A stretch of 64,000 nt of DNA from Candidatus Iainarchaeum sp. (GTDB taxonomy: Archaea; Iainarchaeota; Iainarchaeia; Iainarchaeales; VGJJ01), in the NCBI GenBank assembly GCA_016699555.1, contig CP064981.1:248001-312000 (forward strand), in the 5' to 3' direction. Of the stretch, positions 15,826 through 24,785 are shown piece by piece; the first letter of the stretch is position 1, and every line of letters starts with the position of its first letter. The position numbers and the translations under genes were made by a program. The notes beneath the pieces were generated by a model. That model saw only the letters and a list, made by a program, of their open reading frames with translations. It ran no database searches and was not told the DNA's origin.

Positions 15826-18162
15826 ATGCATGCCAACCTCATCGTCCCAATCTTCCTAATCGCGCTCCTTGCGCTCTCGGGCTGTACCGCTCCCACGGGA
15901 AAAGATCTTACTTTTTCGGTCTTGGCCCATGGAACCCAATCCTCTTTCACCGTCGAACAGCAGAAAGTCTTTCGCACACAGAGCGAATTCGAGACATTCT
16001 GGAAAACGAATTCAACCCAGACGCCGCTGGCCTCGATCGGAGCTATCGATTATGGGCGCGAAACCCTCATCTTGCTCGCGCTCGGAGAAAAGAGCACGGG
16101 CGGCTATGACATCCGCGTGGACCGCGTCGCGATGGCAGGGGCCAGTATCTTGGTGAATTACACCAAAATCGCCCCGGCATCCAACTCCTACAACGATGAA
16201 GCGCTCACCCAACCATACGTACTCATCAAGGTCTCCAGGCACGTGACCCCGGAGCAAGTCCAATTCATCGGAACCGACTACATGGCGCCTTCCACCACGG
16301 AAACGCAATGGATGGCCTACAATCCCGTGCAAGCCGACAATAATCCCTGGCAACTGTTCGATGGCGTGTTCGTGAACACTCCTACCGAAGCCGAACGCGC
16401 CAGCGCATGGCTCTCTTCACACGGCGTCTCATTCACCTCGCTCGCATTCGTGCCCCATGATGAAATCGTGTGCGCTGCATTGAATTGCCCGCGCGGGGAC
16501 TATTTGTATGTGAAGGCCAGCAACGCCGATGCCGTGCAGAAGCTCAAGGCCGAGGGATTCTTCACGCCTATTGATCCGTTCGTGGTTGCAGAAAAGACGG
16601 ACGCCATCCATGCGGCATTGCACTTCGTGAACCCTACAACAGCCAACCTCTACTATGGCGGATGCAACGAATTCACTGCCCGCCAGTTGGGAGATGGCGA
16701 ACCGCTTCCGATGCCGGAAAAGACATGCGTCTGGGAGGGATTGCCTATGGCGCTCGCTCCCCAAAGCGAAACCACGCTCATCGCTACCCTATCCAAAGCC
16801 GGAACATATGATTTCGCCATCGGATACGGAACGGGATGCGATCCCGCCCAGCCATTGAGCCAGGGCAATTGTTCTATGGAGAAGACAATCTATTCCAATC
16901 AGCTCGCGTATGATGCAGCGGCATTCGACTCTGTGGCGATGCGCATCAGTTTGGTCCAATGCCAAATGAATCCCTGGCAAGTGGGAGAATATGCCGTCAC
17001 CGACGACACGGACGACTTGAAGTTCACGCGCTGGTTGAACGACAATGGGATCGCTCCCCTCTCGGTGCAATTCAATCCCGCTCCTTCGAACTTTGTTTCG
17101 TGCGAGGCATGCAATTGTGCCAGCGGTGCATCCTATGACATTGCTATTTCCCCTATGGATGAAAAAGAAGCAAGTGACTTAGGGTTTGTAGTGCAAGAAC
17201 AAACGGGCGTGGTCGTCTCCGATCCAGTGGAGACAAACTTCGACCAGCTCACGTGGTTGGTCATCAATCCCTATCAGTGCTTCGCCAATAAGTGGCCCGT
17301 TCCCAAGCAGGCCGTGAAGTCCATCGAAACGGATATGCGCTCGATGCGCGAATGGCTCGAGAGTAAGGGCGCCACCATCGATGAAATGGCACTCATTGCA
17401 GGCCCTTCCACGCTGAACGTGGAATGCCTCAAGCGCACGAACAACATCTACGCGGTCGGCGTAGCAAACAATAGCGATGCCGAAATCGTCCGCAGCTCGG
17501 GATTCGTGTATGCATCGGCGGCACAAACGGAACGATTCTCCGCCACTCCAGCGGACGATCCCATCGTGTCACTCGTATACAAAACGAAATACTGCACCAT
17601 CCCTGCATGGGAAAAGAATCCCACCGGAGAAGCAGATTACGCCACGAGCGCGAGCGCATTGCGCGATTGGTTGGATGCGCGAGGGATTCCTCGCGAGGCG
17701 CTTACTATCCACACGCTCCCCAAATCGTCCACGGGCTCCTGCGACACCGACTCGGGTTATGGAATGCGCGTGCTCGTGCCCAAATGGGCTACCTATCACT
17801 TGGGGCCTTACGGCTTCGTGAGCGTGTCGACGGCGACAGTCAAAAACCAGGTGTATCCGAATAAGAAGGTGGCACAACCGATACAGGCGAATTATTCTAC
17901 TTGCAAGCAATATGAAAAAGCAATCGATTATTCATGCCAGACGGCCGAGGATTGTACGGTAAAAAATATCGGAGCAGTATGTTCCTATAATTTTTTTAAG
18001 TGCGTGAATGTGAATTCAGTTGCAGATCACAATTTTGTGAGAGATCATTGCGAATTAGGTCCAGAAGAATATTGTGGGGCTGGATCACAAACCATTCCGC
18101 CCGGGTGCTTGTGTGAGGATAATCAATGTGTAAATAATTTCTTTGCCAGCACTTCAATCTAG
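15826..18162 (+). CDS. lipoprotein with PrcB-like domain and four Cys-bearing modules
   Basis: A 778-residue surface lipoprotein. The signal peptide ends in lipobox LALSGC (Cys20). Residues about 40-150 resemble the PrcB C-terminal domain (ETLILLALGEKSTGGYDIRVDRV). Four related modules of about 80-90 residues start near 161, 376, 476 and 583, each with an aromatic/Pro opening (NPWQ, NPYQ), a helix ending W(L)xxxG(I/V), a Cys-containing middle and a closing GF. A beta domain with paired Cys lies between modules 1 and 2. The last 90 residues are Cys-rich (TCKQYEKAIDYSCQTAEDC) and encoded by visibly more AT-rich DNA from about 17830, suggesting a late domain gain. The function is unknown; a protein- or inhibitor-binding role is only a guess. 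Confidence 0.6.
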   Translation: MHANLIVPIFLIALLALSGCTAPTGKDLTFSVLAHGTQSSFTVEQQKVFRTQSEFETFWKTNSTQTPLASIGAIDYGRETLILLALGEKSTGGYDIRVDRVAMAGASILVNYTKIAPASNSYNDEALTQPYVLIKVSRHVTPEQVQFIGTDYMAPSTTETQWMAYNPVQADNNPWQLFDGVFVNTPTEAERASAWLSSHGVSFTSLAFVPHDEIVCAALNCPRGDYLYVKASNADAVQKLKAEGFFTPIDPFVVAEKTDAIHAALHFVNPTTANLYYGGCNEFTARQLGDGEPLPMPEKTCVWEGLPMALAPQSETTLIATLSKAGTYDFAIGYGTGCDPAQPLSQGNCSMEKTIYSNQLAYDAAAFDSVAMRISLVQCQMNPWQVGEYAVTDDTDDLKFTRWLNDNGIAPLSVQFNPAPSNFVSCEACNCASGASYDIAISPMDEKEASDLGFVVQEQTGVVVSDPVETNFDQLTWLVINPYQCFANKWPVPKQAVKSIETDMRSMREWLESKGATIDEMALIAGPSTLNVECLKRTNNIYAVGVANNSDAEIVRSSGFVYASAAQTERFSATPADDPIVSLVYKTKYCTIPAWEKNPTGEADYATSASALRDWLDARGIPREALTIHTLPKSSTGSCDTDSGYGMRVLVPKWATYHLGPYGFVSVSTATVKNQVYPNKKVAQPIQANYSTCKQYEKAIDYSCQTAEDCTVKNIGAVCSYNFFKCVNVNSVADHNFVRDHCELGPEEYCGAGSQTIPPGCLCEDNQCVNNFFASTSI

Positions 18163-18825
18163 CATATCTTCTTCCCTGAAAGAAAATTCTTTTTTATTTG
18201 GGGCCACGATGAAGTGGTCCTTCAATTCCACTCCCATCCACTGCGCGCCCTCGATGATTTGCTTGGTAAGCAAAATATCCTGCGAACTGGGCTCGGTTTC
18301 TCCCGAGGGGTGATTGTGCATCACGACAAATGCCTTGGCGCCGCGCTTCAGCACTGCTGCAATCACATCGCGTGGTTCCACGAGCACTTGGTACCGCGTT
18401 CCGCGACTTACTTCAATAGGGAAACCGATCAAGCGATCACGCGCATCTAAAGGCAAAACGAAAAATGCCTCGTGCGTGAGCGGCGCAATGCGTGCGCGCA
18501 CCCATTCAATTCCTTCTTCTAACTCCAGCGGGATTCGCGTGCTGCGCTGCATGCGCATCCCTATTTCATGCACGGCCTTGAGTGCAATCCCTTGCACGCG
18601 GCCCACGCCTAGCTCTTTCCATTCCATCGAAGAAAGATTACCCAATTGCGCCCAATCTCCTTCTATTGCAACGAGGAGGGAGTGCGCCAGTTCTACGACA
18701 TTCCTTTCCCGATTGCCCACGCGCAAGAGGATGGCGATCAACTCCACATCCGAAAGCGCATGCGCCCCCTCACGTTCCATGCGCTCACGGGGTTTCAGTT
18801 GGAGGGGCCATTTCGCCAGTCGCAT
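18154..18825 (-). CDS. radC: RadC/JAB-domain protein (UPF0758)
   Basis: RadC-family protein: N-terminal helix-hairpin-helix-like region (LKPRERMEREGAHALSDVELIAILLRVG; split here for length) and a JAB1/MPN metalloprotease-like core with HNHPSGETEPSSQD, in which the metal ligands HxH and D are intact, and E at LPLDARDRL region. The exact role is unsettled; old links to recombination are disputed. The start at 18825 (MRLAKWPL) gives 223 residues, the family norm; the longer frame would cross the divergent promoter. The family is mainly bacterial, so transfer is possible. It overlaps the lipoprotein's 3' end by nine bases. Confidence 0.85.
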   Translation of the reverse strand: MRLAKWPLQLKPRERMEREGAHALSDVELIAILLRVGNRERNVVELAHSLLVAIEGDWAQLGNLSSMEWKELGVGRVQGIALKAVHEIGMRMQRSTRIPLELEEGIEWVRARIAPLTHEAFFVLPLDARDRLIGFPIEVSRGTRYQVLVEPRDVIAAVLKRGAKAFVVMHNHPSGETEPSSQDILLTKQIIEGAQWMGVELKDHFIVAPNKKEFSFREEDMLD

Positions 18826-18884
18826 GCGTCCCGCATCCCCGGAATGATTGAAAAAGCTAGGGAGAATTTTTGCGCGAAAAGAGA

Positions 18885-18895
18885 CATATAAAAAT
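18885..18895. promoter_or_regulatory. shared TATA element for radC and the DsbA-like gene
   Basis: CATATAAAAAT. Reading right it is 22 bases before the ATG at 18916 (leaderless). Reading left the near-symmetric core puts a start about 35 bases before the radC ATG. Confidence 0.5.
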
Positions 18896-18915
18896 GGGGA
18901 TTCGTTCTTTTCTGC

Positions 18916-19668
18916 ATGTCCTCCCCACGCGTGCATATCCGCGCCTACTTCGATTTTCTATGCCCATGGTGCTATATCGGAAAAACACGCCTAGAGAAAG
19001 CCATCCGACAGGCACACGTGCATGCCACCACGGAATGGATTCCGATCGAGCTGTATGCTCACCATGAAGAGCACCGCATCCACCGCGATCACATCCAGGG
19101 AAACGAGCACCTCGACAAGATTTACCAACAACTGGCATTGGTTGCGGCCGAAGAACGAATCGTGATCCGCCAACACCCCTATGAGAAATCCTCACGCCGT
19201 GCGCTCACGGGAATATTGTTCGCGCGCGAGCATGGAAAAATGGACGAATACATGCGCGATGTGTACGCGGAAGTATTCGAATACGGCAACGACATCGCCA
19301 GCCTCATGGTACTGGGAAGGGTCGCATTGAAGCTCGGATGGGAAGTCGAGTCGTTCTTGCGCTTCATCGACGAACCCAAGAACCAAAACCAAATGCTGCA
19401 CGAGAGCGAGCAAGCCAAACAAGATGGGGTGCATGGCGTGCCCACCTATGTGTTGAATGGCTACACGCTTGCCGGCACCATCCCCTCCACCGAATTGGCC
19501 CAATTACTTCGCGCGCACGCGCATGAGGTCGAAGCCCCTAAACCGGCGAAGGCCAGCAAGCGCCGCGCCGCTCCCAAAAAGAAAAAAAGCCCTCCAAAAT
19601 CCCGTCCGGCCAAGAAATCCAAGAAGAAACGCCCGCCCAAAGCCCAAAAATCCCGTAAACGCCGTTAA
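18916..19668 (+). CDS. DsbA/FrnE-like thiol oxidoreductase with basic tail
   Basis: Thioredoxin-fold protein of the DsbA/2-hydroxychromene-carboxylate isomerase group. The redox motif is YFDFLCPWCYIGKTRLEKA (CPWC, about residues 16-19), followed by the helical insertion and the cis-Pro loop GVHGVPTYVLNGYTLAGT near 178. There is no signal peptide, so it is cytoplasmic, unlike classic DsbA. After about residue 200 comes a 50-residue tail of Lys, Pro, Arg and Ala (RRAAPKKKKSPPKSRPAKK), not part of the family and possibly a nucleic-acid or surface-binding extension. Leaderless start at 18916. Confidence 0.82.
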   Translation: MSSPRVHIRAYFDFLCPWCYIGKTRLEKAIRQAHVHATTEWIPIELYAHHEEHRIHRDHIQGNEHLDKIYQQLALVAAEERIVIRQHPYEKSSRRALTGILFAREHGKMDEYMRDVYAEVFEYGNDIASLMVLGRVALKLGWEVESFLRFIDEPKNQNQMLHESEQAKQDGVHGVPTYVLNGYTLAGTIPSTELAQLLRAHAHEVEAPKPAKASKRRAAPKKKKSPPKSRPAKKSKKKRPPKAQKSRKRR

Positions 19669-19700
19669 ATGGGCTTGTTTTTTCGGGGGGAGAGAATTAC

Positions 19701-19792
19701 TTTATATCCTTTCCCCAGGCGATTCATTCCTATCTGCCTGCTTTGCGGGCGCCTGCAGGCATCGCCTGCCTAAAACCCTGTGATGTGATCCC
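19701..19792 (+). promoter_or_regulatory. promoter and structured leader of a geranylgeranyl reductase
   Basis: TTTATATC (19701-19708) sets transcription start near 19730. The leader holds TGCCTGC (19735-19741), GCAGGCA (19755-19761) and GCCTGC (19764-19769). The middle arm can pair with either flank, giving two mutually exclusive hairpins, as in an attenuator. No Shine-Dalgarno is evident before the ATG at 19793. Confidence 0.45.
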
Positions 19793-21046
19793 ATGACCGC
19801 CGAAACAGCAACTTCCAAAACCTATGACGTCATCATTGTCGGAGGCGGCCCTGGGGGCAGCACCTCGGCGATGTTCTTGGCCAAGAAAGGCTACAAGGTC
19901 CTGGTACTCGAAAAGCAGAAATACCCCCGCGACAAGATCTGCGGAGACGCCATCTCGGGAAAGTCCGTCGGAATGCTCAAGGAATTAGGCATTGAAAAGG
20001 ACATCGAAAAGATCGATCACGCCAAAGTCTATGGGCTGGTATTCTCCTCTCCCGAAGGCAAGACGCTCGAAATCCCTTTTCCCGTGAAAGACGGCGAAGG
20101 CAACACCAAGCCCCGCGGATATGTGGTGCGCCGCATCGTCATGGATAATTTCCTATTCCAGCACGCCAAAAAGGTCGCCGACACGCGCGAACAATTCGAG
20201 GTCAAGGATCTCTTGTTCGACGAGCAGGGAAAAGTCATCGGGGTCAAAGGTGTTGACCTCAATACCAAGGAAGAGCACTCCTTCCATTCCAAATTCGTCA
20301 TCGGCGCAGACGGCTCTTACTCCGTCGTAGCGAACAAAGTGAATGCCGAAAAAGTTCCTGAAGACCACTTGTGCGAAGCCACGCGTGTGTATTACAAAAA
20401 CGTCGCGGGAATCACTCCCAATATCGAAATCCACTTTGTGGACTCGGTGATGCCGGGTTACTTCTGGATCTTCCCCTTAGAAAATGGAATGGCCAACGTG
20501 GGATTGGGAATGGTTCGTTCGGATCGCCAAAAGAAAGGCGTGAATCTCGTGAAGGAAACAGAGAAAGTCATCATGGAACACCCTCTGTTCAAGGAACGCT
20601 TCAAGGATGCCGAGAAGCTGACGGACATCAAGGGATGGACATTGCCCTTCGGTTCGTTCAAGCGCAAGCTCCACGGCCCCGGATATTTCCTCGTCGGAGA
20701 CGCCGCTTCGTTGGTGGATCCCTTCTCCGGAGAGGGCGTGGGGAATGCCATGACCTCTGCGAAGTTCGTTTCCGAAGTCATCGATGAAGCCGTCAAGGCC
20801 AATGACTTCTCCGAAGCCAAGCTCGCCCAATATGATGAACGTTTATGGAAAGAAATCGGCCCCGAGATGCAGACCTCCTACATGCTGCAGAAGATCGGCC
20901 GCCACAAGTGGTTGTTGAACTTGGTCGTAGGGAAGGCCGTCAAAAGCAAAGAAATCCGCGACACGATTTCGGGGATGTTGGTGAATGAAGAGGCACGCAA
21001 GACCTTCATCACGCCCATGTTCTACGTGAAGCTGTTACTGGCATAA
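19793..21046 (+). CDS. geranylgeranyl reductase family FAD protein
   Basis: Flavoprotein that reduces double bonds of geranylgeranyl chains, as in archaeal ether-lipid saturation. DVIIVGGGPGGSTSAMFLAK (residues 11-30) is the FAD Rossmann motif; the sequence continues KYPRDKICGDAISGKS, a typical family stretch with a Cys. Further motifs are VIGADGSYSVVA, MPGYFWIFPL (the YxWxFP motif) and YFLVGDAASLVDPFSGEGV (FAD-binding GDA). At 417 residues it is full length. A second, divergent member lies at 30401-31579, so one may act on lipids and the other on another isoprenoid. Confidence 0.88.
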   Translation: MTAETATSKTYDVIIVGGGPGGSTSAMFLAKKGYKVLVLEKQKYPRDKICGDAISGKSVGMLKELGIEKDIEKIDHAKVYGLVFSSPEGKTLEIPFPVKDGEGNTKPRGYVVRRIVMDNFLFQHAKKVADTREQFEVKDLLFDEQGKVIGVKGVDLNTKEEHSFHSKFVIGADGSYSVVANKVNAEKVPEDHLCEATRVYYKNVAGITPNIEIHFVDSVMPGYFWIFPLENGMANVGLGMVRSDRQKKGVNLVKETEKVIMEHPLFKERFKDAEKLTDIKGWTLPFGSFKRKLHGPGYFLVGDAASLVDPFSGEGVGNAMTSAKFVSEVIDEAVKANDFSEAKLAQYDERLWKEIGPEMQTSYMLQKIGRHKWLLNLVVGKAVKSKEIRDTISGMLVNEEARKTFITPMFYVKLLLA

Positions 21047-21107
21047 ATCGATCTTTTTTGGGGGGATTCTCCCCCATCAATAAATATCCTTGGTTGCTGT
21101 TCTCGTT

Positions 21108-21836
21108 ATGCCTGCAAAGAAGTCCGAAGAAATAGGGATCTCGGTCGTCGTTCCTACGCTGAATGAGGAAAAGAATATTGGCCCCTGCCTGCAAGCGCTG
21201 CGCGAACAGGATTTTGAAGGCGGCTATGAGGTCATCGTGGCCGATGGCAATAGCGAAGACAAGACACGCGAAATCGCCGAGAGACTCGCGGACAAAGTCA
21301 TCATCGAGAAGCGTCGCAGCATCGCATTCGAGCGCAATGCCGGCGCCCAACACGCGAAAGGCAAGATCATCGTATTCACGGACGCCGATTCATGCGCTCC
21401 CAAGAATTGGCTTTCATCCGTCTATCGCATCTTCGAAGACGACAAGGAATTAAGCCTGGTTTATGGCCCCGTTTTCTTTTCCGACACGAGCAAAGAAGAA
21501 CAATGGATCTCTTCTTTTTTCATGCCTAAATTCATGAAAATCATGGATTTGCTGAGCATGCACAATCCCATCGGGAGCAATATGGCGATTCGAAGAGAGG
21601 TGTATGAGAAGATCGGGGGATTCAATACCGAATACATCACCTGCGAGGACTTGGATTTGGGGAAGCGCGCCATCAAGCACGGGAAACTAAAATACGTCAA
21701 GCACATGCACACGCTCGTTTCCGCTCGGCGAGTAAAGAAATGGGGCTACGCGCGCTATGTGGGATTCCACTTATTCAATGGCGTGCGCTACCATCTTACG
21801 GGGAATGCCTCGCGTAAGTATGAAGACGTGCGATAG
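21108..21836 (+). CDS. family 2 glycosyltransferase
   Basis: Cytoplasmic or membrane-bound GT-A enzyme transferring a sugar from a nucleotide donor. SVVVPTLNEEKNIGPCLQAL opens the fold, VIVADGNSEDKT follows, and the DxD-type metal site is VFTDADS. Later ITCEDLDLGKRA is the usual ED acceptor-site motif. No clear membrane helix. Start at MPAKKSEE (21108) because the TATA box AATAAATAT (about 21079-21087) lies 21 bases upstream. A partner glycosyltransferase follows at 21877. Confidence 0.85.
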   Translation: MPAKKSEEIGISVVVPTLNEEKNIGPCLQALREQDFEGGYEVIVADGNSEDKTREIAERLADKVIIEKRRSIAFERNAGAQHAKGKIIVFTDADSCAPKNWLSSVYRIFEDDKELSLVYGPVFFSDTSKEEQWISSFFMPKFMKIMDLLSMHNPIGSNMAIRREVYEKIGGFNTEYITCEDLDLGKRAIKHGKLKYVKHMHTLVSARRVKKWGYARYVGFHLFNGVRYHLTGNASRKYEDVR

Positions 21837-21876
21837 CGACTTCTGCCCTTAAAAGCTCCATATTTTTACCTTCCTT

Positions 21877-23034
21877 ATGCGCATCGCCATCTTCACGGAT
21901 TCATTTTGGCCCCAAATCAATGGCGTTACAACGGCCATATGGAATTATTGCGTCCCGCTTGCCGATGAAGGGCATGAGTTCATCATTTTCGCACCCAAGC
22001 CGGCCGGCAGCGTCGCAGAAGCCCCTGCTCACAAAAACATTCAAACCATTTGGCTTCCATCGTTTCCATTGCCTTCGTACAAAGACTATCTCGTAGCGTA
22101 TCACCTTCCTTCCGCCGCCAAAAAGAAACTCAACGAATTCGCTCCCGAGATCGTGCACGTGCATACTCCTTTCTTCGTCGCCAAGCAAGGGCTCGATTAT
22201 GCCAAGAAACACCACTTGCCTTCGGTGGGGACATTCCACACGCTCTTGACGGAATTCCTCGAGTACTTGCCACTGCCCGTAAAGGAATTGAAACGCTCTC
22301 CCATCATGGAAAAGCTCACATGGAAATACATGCAGCATTTCTACTCCAAGTGCAAGGTGCTCACTACTCCTAGCACGGCCAATGCGCACGAATTGCAACA
22401 GCACGGATTCAAGCACGTGCAAGTTTTGACGAATGGAATCGATTACACGTTATTCGCTAAAACCAAACCCAAAAAATCAACCAAAAAAGAAACAAAACTG
22501 CTCTATTATGGGCGAATCTCATTCGAGAAGCGCATTGATATCGTAGTGGATGCATTCGCACGCGTGCATGAACAATTCCCCCACACCACTCTTACGATCA
22601 TCGGCTCCGGTCCTGCTGAAAATGCGCTCAAGGCCCAAACCCACGCGCTCGGAATCGCTTCAGCGGTTCATTTCCCGGGCGCATTCCGTGGAAAAGAATT
22701 GGCCGAACGCGTGCAGCAGCATGATATCATGGTGACTGCCTCCCCGATGGAAACGCAAGGGCTCACCGTGTTGGAGGCAATGGCAGCAGGACTCGCAGTC
22801 GTCGGAGCCGACGCGCGCGCGATTCCGCTCGCTATCGGAAATAATGAACGCGGGCTGCTGTTCAAAGAAGGGGACGCGATCGATTGTGCAACTCAGCTCG
22901 AGAAGCTATTGTACCATCCTGCGCTGCGCAAGAAACTGATTGCTGCCGGAAAGAAGTTTTCGAAACACTACGATAAGAAGACCGTTGCAAAGCAATTGCT
23001 CAAGCTTTACCATTCATCCCTCCACCACGCGTGA
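21877..23034 (+). CDS. family 4 (GT-B) glycosyltransferase
   Basis: Retaining GT-B glycosyltransferase resembling those that glycosylate diacylglycerol or phosphatidylinositol. The N-domain begins MRIAIFTDSFWPQINGVTTA, the Gly/Thr loop type of donor-acceptor enzymes, with HVHTPFFVAKQG and GTFHTLLTEF. The C-domain has LYYGRISFEKRID, the E(x7)E donor motif in SPMETQGLTVLEAMAAGLAVV, and VGADARAIP. Length 385 is normal. With the GT2 gene just upstream it probably helps make a glycolipid or surface glycan (inference from neighbours and family). Confidence 0.87.
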   Translation: MRIAIFTDSFWPQINGVTTAIWNYCVPLADEGHEFIIFAPKPAGSVAEAPAHKNIQTIWLPSFPLPSYKDYLVAYHLPSAAKKKLNEFAPEIVHVHTPFFVAKQGLDYAKKHHLPSVGTFHTLLTEFLEYLPLPVKELKRSPIMEKLTWKYMQHFYSKCKVLTTPSTANAHELQQHGFKHVQVLTNGIDYTLFAKTKPKKSTKKETKLLYYGRISFEKRIDIVVDAFARVHEQFPHTTLTIIGSGPAENALKAQTHALGIASAVHFPGAFRGKELAERVQQHDIMVTASPMETQGLTVLEAMAAGLAVVGADARAIPLAIGNNERGLLFKEGDAIDCATQLEKLLYHPALRKKLIAAGKKFSKHYDKKTVAKQLLKLYHSSLHHA

Positions 23035-23072
23035 CTGCGCACCCTTAAATTCCCTCTTTTTTTCCTCCTAGC

Positions 23073-24785
23073 ATGCAATCCATTTCGCATGATGTGCTCG
23101 TTATTGGCGCGGGACTAGCCGGACAACGTGCCGCCATCGAAGCCAAAGCATGGGGTTGCGATGTGGGAATCGTTTCCAAAGTCCATCCTGTGAGATCGCA
23201 CTCCGTTGCAGCTGCTGGTGGAATCAACGCCGCGATTGGAAAAGGAGACGACTGGAAGGCCCATTTCAAGGACACGGTCTATGGAAGCGATTTCTTGGGA
23301 GACCAGGATGCCATCGAAATCCTCTGCAAAGATGCCCCCGCGCGCGTGCGCGAAATGGAATCTTGGGGGGTCGTATTTTCACGCACCGAGAAAGGCGACA
23401 TCGCTCAGCGTCCATTCGGGGGACAAACCACTCCACGCACATGCTATGCGGCCGATCGCACAGGCCATATGCTCCTGCACACGCTCTATGACCAGCTCAT
23501 GAAGAGCAATCCCGCCATCTATCCCGAACACTATGCGCTAAGCCTCATCCTGGAACAAAATACCTGCAAGGGCGTCATCATGTATGACATTGAGCACGGG
23601 AAACTCATCGAAGCACGCGCCAAAAGCGTGTTGCTTGCAACAGGAGGGTATGGGCAGGCGTTTTCTACCACTACGAATGCCAAAATCAACACGGGAGATG
23701 GCCTGTCTCTCGCATTCAATGCCGGTCTGCCGCTTCAAGACATGGAAATGGTGCAATTCCACCCCTCAGGGATGTATGGCAAGGGCTATTTGGTTTCAGA
23801 AGCCTCTCGCGGGGAAGGCGCTTACTTGTTGAATGCCAAACTCCAACGATTCATGAAAAACTATGCCCCTGCCAAAATGGAATTGGCCTCGCGCGATGTG
23901 GTGGCGCGTGCGATCACAACGGAAATGCTCGAAGGCCGCGGCGCAGGAACAAAAAAAGACCATGTTTGGCTGGACGTGCGCCACTTGGGGAAGAAAAAAA
24001 TCATGGAACGCATCCCCGAAATATTCCAAACGGTCCAACACCAACTGGGAATTGATTGCACGAAGGAATTGATCCCCATCGTGCCCACGGCTCACTACTC
24101 GATGGGGGGCATTCCAACGGACACCAATGCACGCGTCGTCATCGATGCGCACCGCACTCCAATCCATGGGCTTTTCGCCGCGGGAGAAGTGGCATGCGTA
24201 TCCGTGCACGGGGCCAATCGTCTCGGAGGCAATTCCTTGCTCGAAACCCTCGTATTCGGGAGGATCGCAGGACAAGAGATGGCAAAGCACGCAAAGGCTT
24301 TGCCGCGGACTTTTCCATCCATTGATTCCATACACCTCGAACAGGCCCAAAAGCGGTTAATGCATCTACAAAACCGCACAACCGGCACACGCCCTGCGCT
24401 GGTGCGCGAACAACTCCAATCCATGATGATGCGCGACTGCGGGATATTCCGGAATGCGCAGGGACTGGAGAATGGATTGCGCGCTTGGAAGAGAATCCAA
24501 GCCAAGGCATCCCAGCTCATGCTCGAAGACAAATCAGCCTATTTCAACACGGACCTCGTCGAAGCACTTGAGACCCAAAACCTCATCGCATTCTCGCAAA
24601 CCATCCTCGCTAGCGCGGCTGCGCGGAAGGAAAGTCGAGGGTCGCATATGCGTACCGATTATATCAAGCGCGACGACAAGCAGTGGCTCAAGCACACGCT
24701 GGCGCGCAAGGGTCCCGCGCAGGTGCTGCTGGATTACAAGCCCGTCGTCATCAAGAACTACAAACCCGAAGCGAGGCACTACTGA
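23073..24785 (+). CDS. sdhA: succinate dehydrogenase/fumarate reductase flavoprotein subunit
   Basis: Oxidises succinate or reduces fumarate at a covalent FAD. DVLVIGAGLAGQRAAIEAK binds FAD; RSHSVAAAGGINAAIG contains the His that carries the flavin. The dicarboxylate site is seen in MVQFHPSGMYGKGYLVSEA and the catalytic Arg region RGEGAYLLN, then PTAHYSMGGIPTD and ANRLGGNSLLETLVFG. All are canonical, and 570 residues is full length. Its stop overlaps the ATG of sdhB (TGATG). No membrane-anchor subunits follow. Confidence 0.93.
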   Translation: MQSISHDVLVIGAGLAGQRAAIEAKAWGCDVGIVSKVHPVRSHSVAAAGGINAAIGKGDDWKAHFKDTVYGSDFLGDQDAIEILCKDAPARVREMESWGVVFSRTEKGDIAQRPFGGQTTPRTCYAADRTGHMLLHTLYDQLMKSNPAIYPEHYALSLILEQNTCKGVIMYDIEHGKLIEARAKSVLLATGGYGQAFSTTTNAKINTGDGLSLAFNAGLPLQDMEMVQFHPSGMYGKGYLVSEASRGEGAYLLNAKLQRFMKNYAPAKMELASRDVVARAITTEMLEGRGAGTKKDHVWLDVRHLGKKKIMERIPEIFQTVQHQLGIDCTKELIPIVPTAHYSMGGIPTDTNARVVIDAHRTPIHGLFAAGEVACVSVHGANRLGGNSLLETLVFGRIAGQEMAKHAKALPRTFPSIDSIHLEQAQKRLMHLQNRTTGTRPALVREQLQSMMMRDCGIFRNAQGLENGLRAWKRIQAKASQLMLEDKSAYFNTDLVEALETQNLIAFSQTILASAAARKESRGSHMRTDYIKRDDKQWLKHTLARKGPAQVLLDYKPVVIKNYKPEARHY

